DNA from: an uncultured Ruminococcus sp.
GTDB taxonomy: Bacteria; Bacillota; Clostridia; Oscillospirales; Acutalibacteraceae
Reading direction: 5' to 3'
Length of the DNA stretch: 52,334 nt
Assembly (NCBI GenBank): GCA_902785355.1
Contig: CACZYF010000007.1
Location: 1 to 52,334 of the forward strand
Under the pieces are notes generated by a model that worked only from the letters and a program-made list of their open reading frames with translations, searched no databases and was not told the origin of the DNA. The translations under genes and the position numbers were made by a program. Shown in pieces: positions 51,177-52,334 of this stretch; position 1 is the first letter of the stretch, and each line of letters begins with the position of its first letter.

Positions 51177-51205
51177 ATTTTACTATATCAAAGCGTTAAA
51201 GTCAA
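51177..51205 (-). promoter_or_regulatory. Promoter of hppA
   Basis: TTGACT (51205-51200), 17-base spacer, TAAAAT (51182-51177) on the minus strand. Confidence 0.78.
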
Positions 51206-51310
51206 GAAAAACTGACTTTACAAAATAGCATAAATTGACTCATATCCTATCAAATTTTTGTAATCTGTACACATCTCAGCGCGGTCTGCTTTGCGGCGAT
51301 ACCGGGCGCA

Positions 51311-51337
51311 AAAAGCCCCGCGAGGGTTTCGCGGGGC
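51311..51337 (-). terminator. Terminator of the dockerin protein gene
   Basis: GCCCCGCGAAACCCTCGCGGGGC followed by TTTTT on the minus strand, about 40 bases past the stop. Confidence 0.88.
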
Positions 51338-51376
51338 GGGATGCTGACGGTTAGCTGACCGTTAAAAGTATTCGGA

Positions 51377-52334
51377 TTATTTCCACAGAGGAGTCTTTCC
51401 TCTGGCGGCGGCGTTGATCTTGCCGCAGTCTGCGGTAGTGATACTGCCGTCACCGGTCACGTCCGCGCAGCTGAATTCATAGCCTGTGAGCACAGCTTTC
51501 TTACGTGCGGCGGAATTTGCTTTGCCGTAGTCGGCAGTGGTGATCTTACCGTCGCCGGTGACGTCGCCGATCGGTTGGATCTTGACATCCTGAGTGACGT
51601 TTGCGTCTGTTACGATGATCTCGTAGACGCGCTCAACATGGTTTTCCTTGCGAACGGTCAGGTTGTAGGTGCCTGCAGCAACGTTAATGAACTCATAGTC
51701 GGTTTTACCTTCGATCATATTGGAGAAGTCGCTGTCTGTGGCAGCGAGCTCCAAGGTAACATCGGAATCGTTAAGATAAGAGGTGATCTTACCGCTGACG
51801 GTGTAGCCGGTGTCGGGAGCGGAGCCTGCGGGCAGGGTAGAAGCGTCATAGCTCCAGGTGGTCTCTACGCTGTTATCCGTGAAAGCGGACTGGACGAAAT
51901 CCTTGGTCAGACCCAAGCCTGCGCCGATATCGTCGATCATCTGCTGCTCGGTCTTGGTGGAGTAGGTGCGTGCGTTTTCGATACCTTCCTTACCGGTCGC
52001 GGTCAGGAAGGTGGTGAAGATGTTCTCACCGGTCTCGCCCGCGGGGATGCAGGTACCGATAACGTTACCGGTAGAGGAGATCTGGAGACGGGGGCCGTAA
52101 TCAGCGGCGTTTAAATCTTCCCAGAACGCAAGGATAGACAGCTTGGAGCTGTCAACAGGATTCTCGACCTTGTTCTCGGTATCGGCATAAGCGATATGAC
52201 CGTAGCAGGTGGTATCCATCAGCAGGGAATAGGTCTCGGTATCGCCTAAGGTAAAGATGATCGCGTACTGCTCGCCGTCCTTGAGATTCATACCCTTAGC
52301 GGCGGGATCGTAGGAGAAAACGCCGGTGAAGTTG
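51377..52334 (-). CDS. Secreted dockerin-containing protein, C-terminal part (partial)
   Basis: Open to the window edge; 318 codons present, N-terminus missing. The C-terminal ~65 residues form a type I dockerin: two repeats, 'GDVTGDGKITTADYGKANSA' and 'ADVTGDGSITTADCGKINAA', each with the Ca-binding D-x-D-G-x-I-x-x-x-D loop and following helix. Upstream is a carboxypeptidase-regulatory-like beta domain ('GYTVSGKITSYLNDSDVTLEL', 'AAGTYNLTVRKENHVERVYE'). The visible N-terminal part is non-catalytic looking (cohesin-like or adhesion/CBM-type sandwich possible). It would be attached to a cohesin scaffold on the cell surface, as in cellulosome or amylosome systems of Ruminococcus. Confidence 0.9.
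   Translation of the reverse strand, partial: NFTGVFSYDPAAKGMNLKDGEQYAIIFTLGDTETYSLLMDTTCYGHIAYADTENKVENPVDSSKLSILAFWEDLNAADYGPRLQISSTGNVIGTCIPAGETGENIFTTFLTATGKEGIENARTYSTKTEQQMIDDIGAGLGLTKDFVQSAFTDNSVETTWSYDASTLPAGSAPDTGYTVSGKITSYLNDSDVTLELAATDSDFSNMIEGKTDYEFINVAAGTYNLTVRKENHVERVYEIIVTDANVTQDVKIQPIGDVTGDGKITTADYGKANSAARKKAVLTGYEFSCADVTGDGSITTADCGKINAAARGKTPLWK

Overview
The window looks like a chromosomal segment from an anaerobic gut Firmicute of the Oscillospiraceae/Ruminococcus type. The signs are a cohesin-binding type dockerin at the C-terminus of a truncated protein at the right edge, a desulfoferrodoxin, a T-box controlled trp operon, a membrane pyrophosphatase, many Clostridia-type DUF proteins (DUF6062, DUF4358, DUF4830, DUF1015, DUF2752, DUF4234) and moderate GC content with AGGAGG ribosome binding sites. 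The genus is inference.

Left part (1-8663): the 3' end of carB, then a complete leftward trpEGDCFBA operon with overlapping genes behind a tryptophan T-box (specifier UGG, antiterminator/terminator, near-consensus promoter). Superoxide reductase and an aldo/keto reductase follow.

Accessory region A (8747-11833): a decayed AraC regulator abuts an 80-base relic of a serine recombinase. Next to it is a small operon with a 54-residue peptide carrying ACG repeats, a radical SAM/SPASM enzyme (the ACGX-type putative RiPP pair) and a medium-chain dehydrogenase, with a divergent HxlR regulator.

Accessory region B (about 11.9-20.7 kb): a Tn4451-like mobilizable element with TnpV, TnpW-like protein, ParB, a relaxase that has lost its N-terminus and a large serine recombinase. 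Its largest gene (13531-16527) encodes a 998-residue single-chain double-psi beta-barrel RNA polymerase of the eukaryotic RdRP/YonO kind (motif DYDGD), translationally coupled to an unknown 291-residue protein. I regard this as the most interesting content of the window.

The element is followed by an AT-rich orphan gene, a tRNA-Ala(CGC), and a 22-base duplicate of the 5' end of that tRNA directly behind a consensus promoter.

Right part (21.7-52.3 kb): mostly housekeeping. It includes two polytopic membrane proteins resembling GT-C glycosyltransferases, 8-oxoguanine glycosylase, class II fructose-bisphosphate aldolase, MIF-like tautomerase, ddl-murF-exoA, an XRE membrane regulator, a stand-alone sugar ABC ATPase, RsuA-type pseudouridine synthase, HAD phosphatases, ychF, an Rrf2 regulator divergent from mnmA, ftsE-ftsX with an EnvC-like M23 hydrolase, a PucR/CdaR-type regulator, K+-dependent-type membrane pyrophosphatase and the dockerin protein. 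A 1 kb AT-rich island (34.04-35.02 kb; lipoprotein, zinc ribbon, ribbon-helix-helix repressor with a 46-base palindrome) is bracketed by 43-base copies of a terminator. A DUF4234 gene is interrupted by an in-frame TGA.
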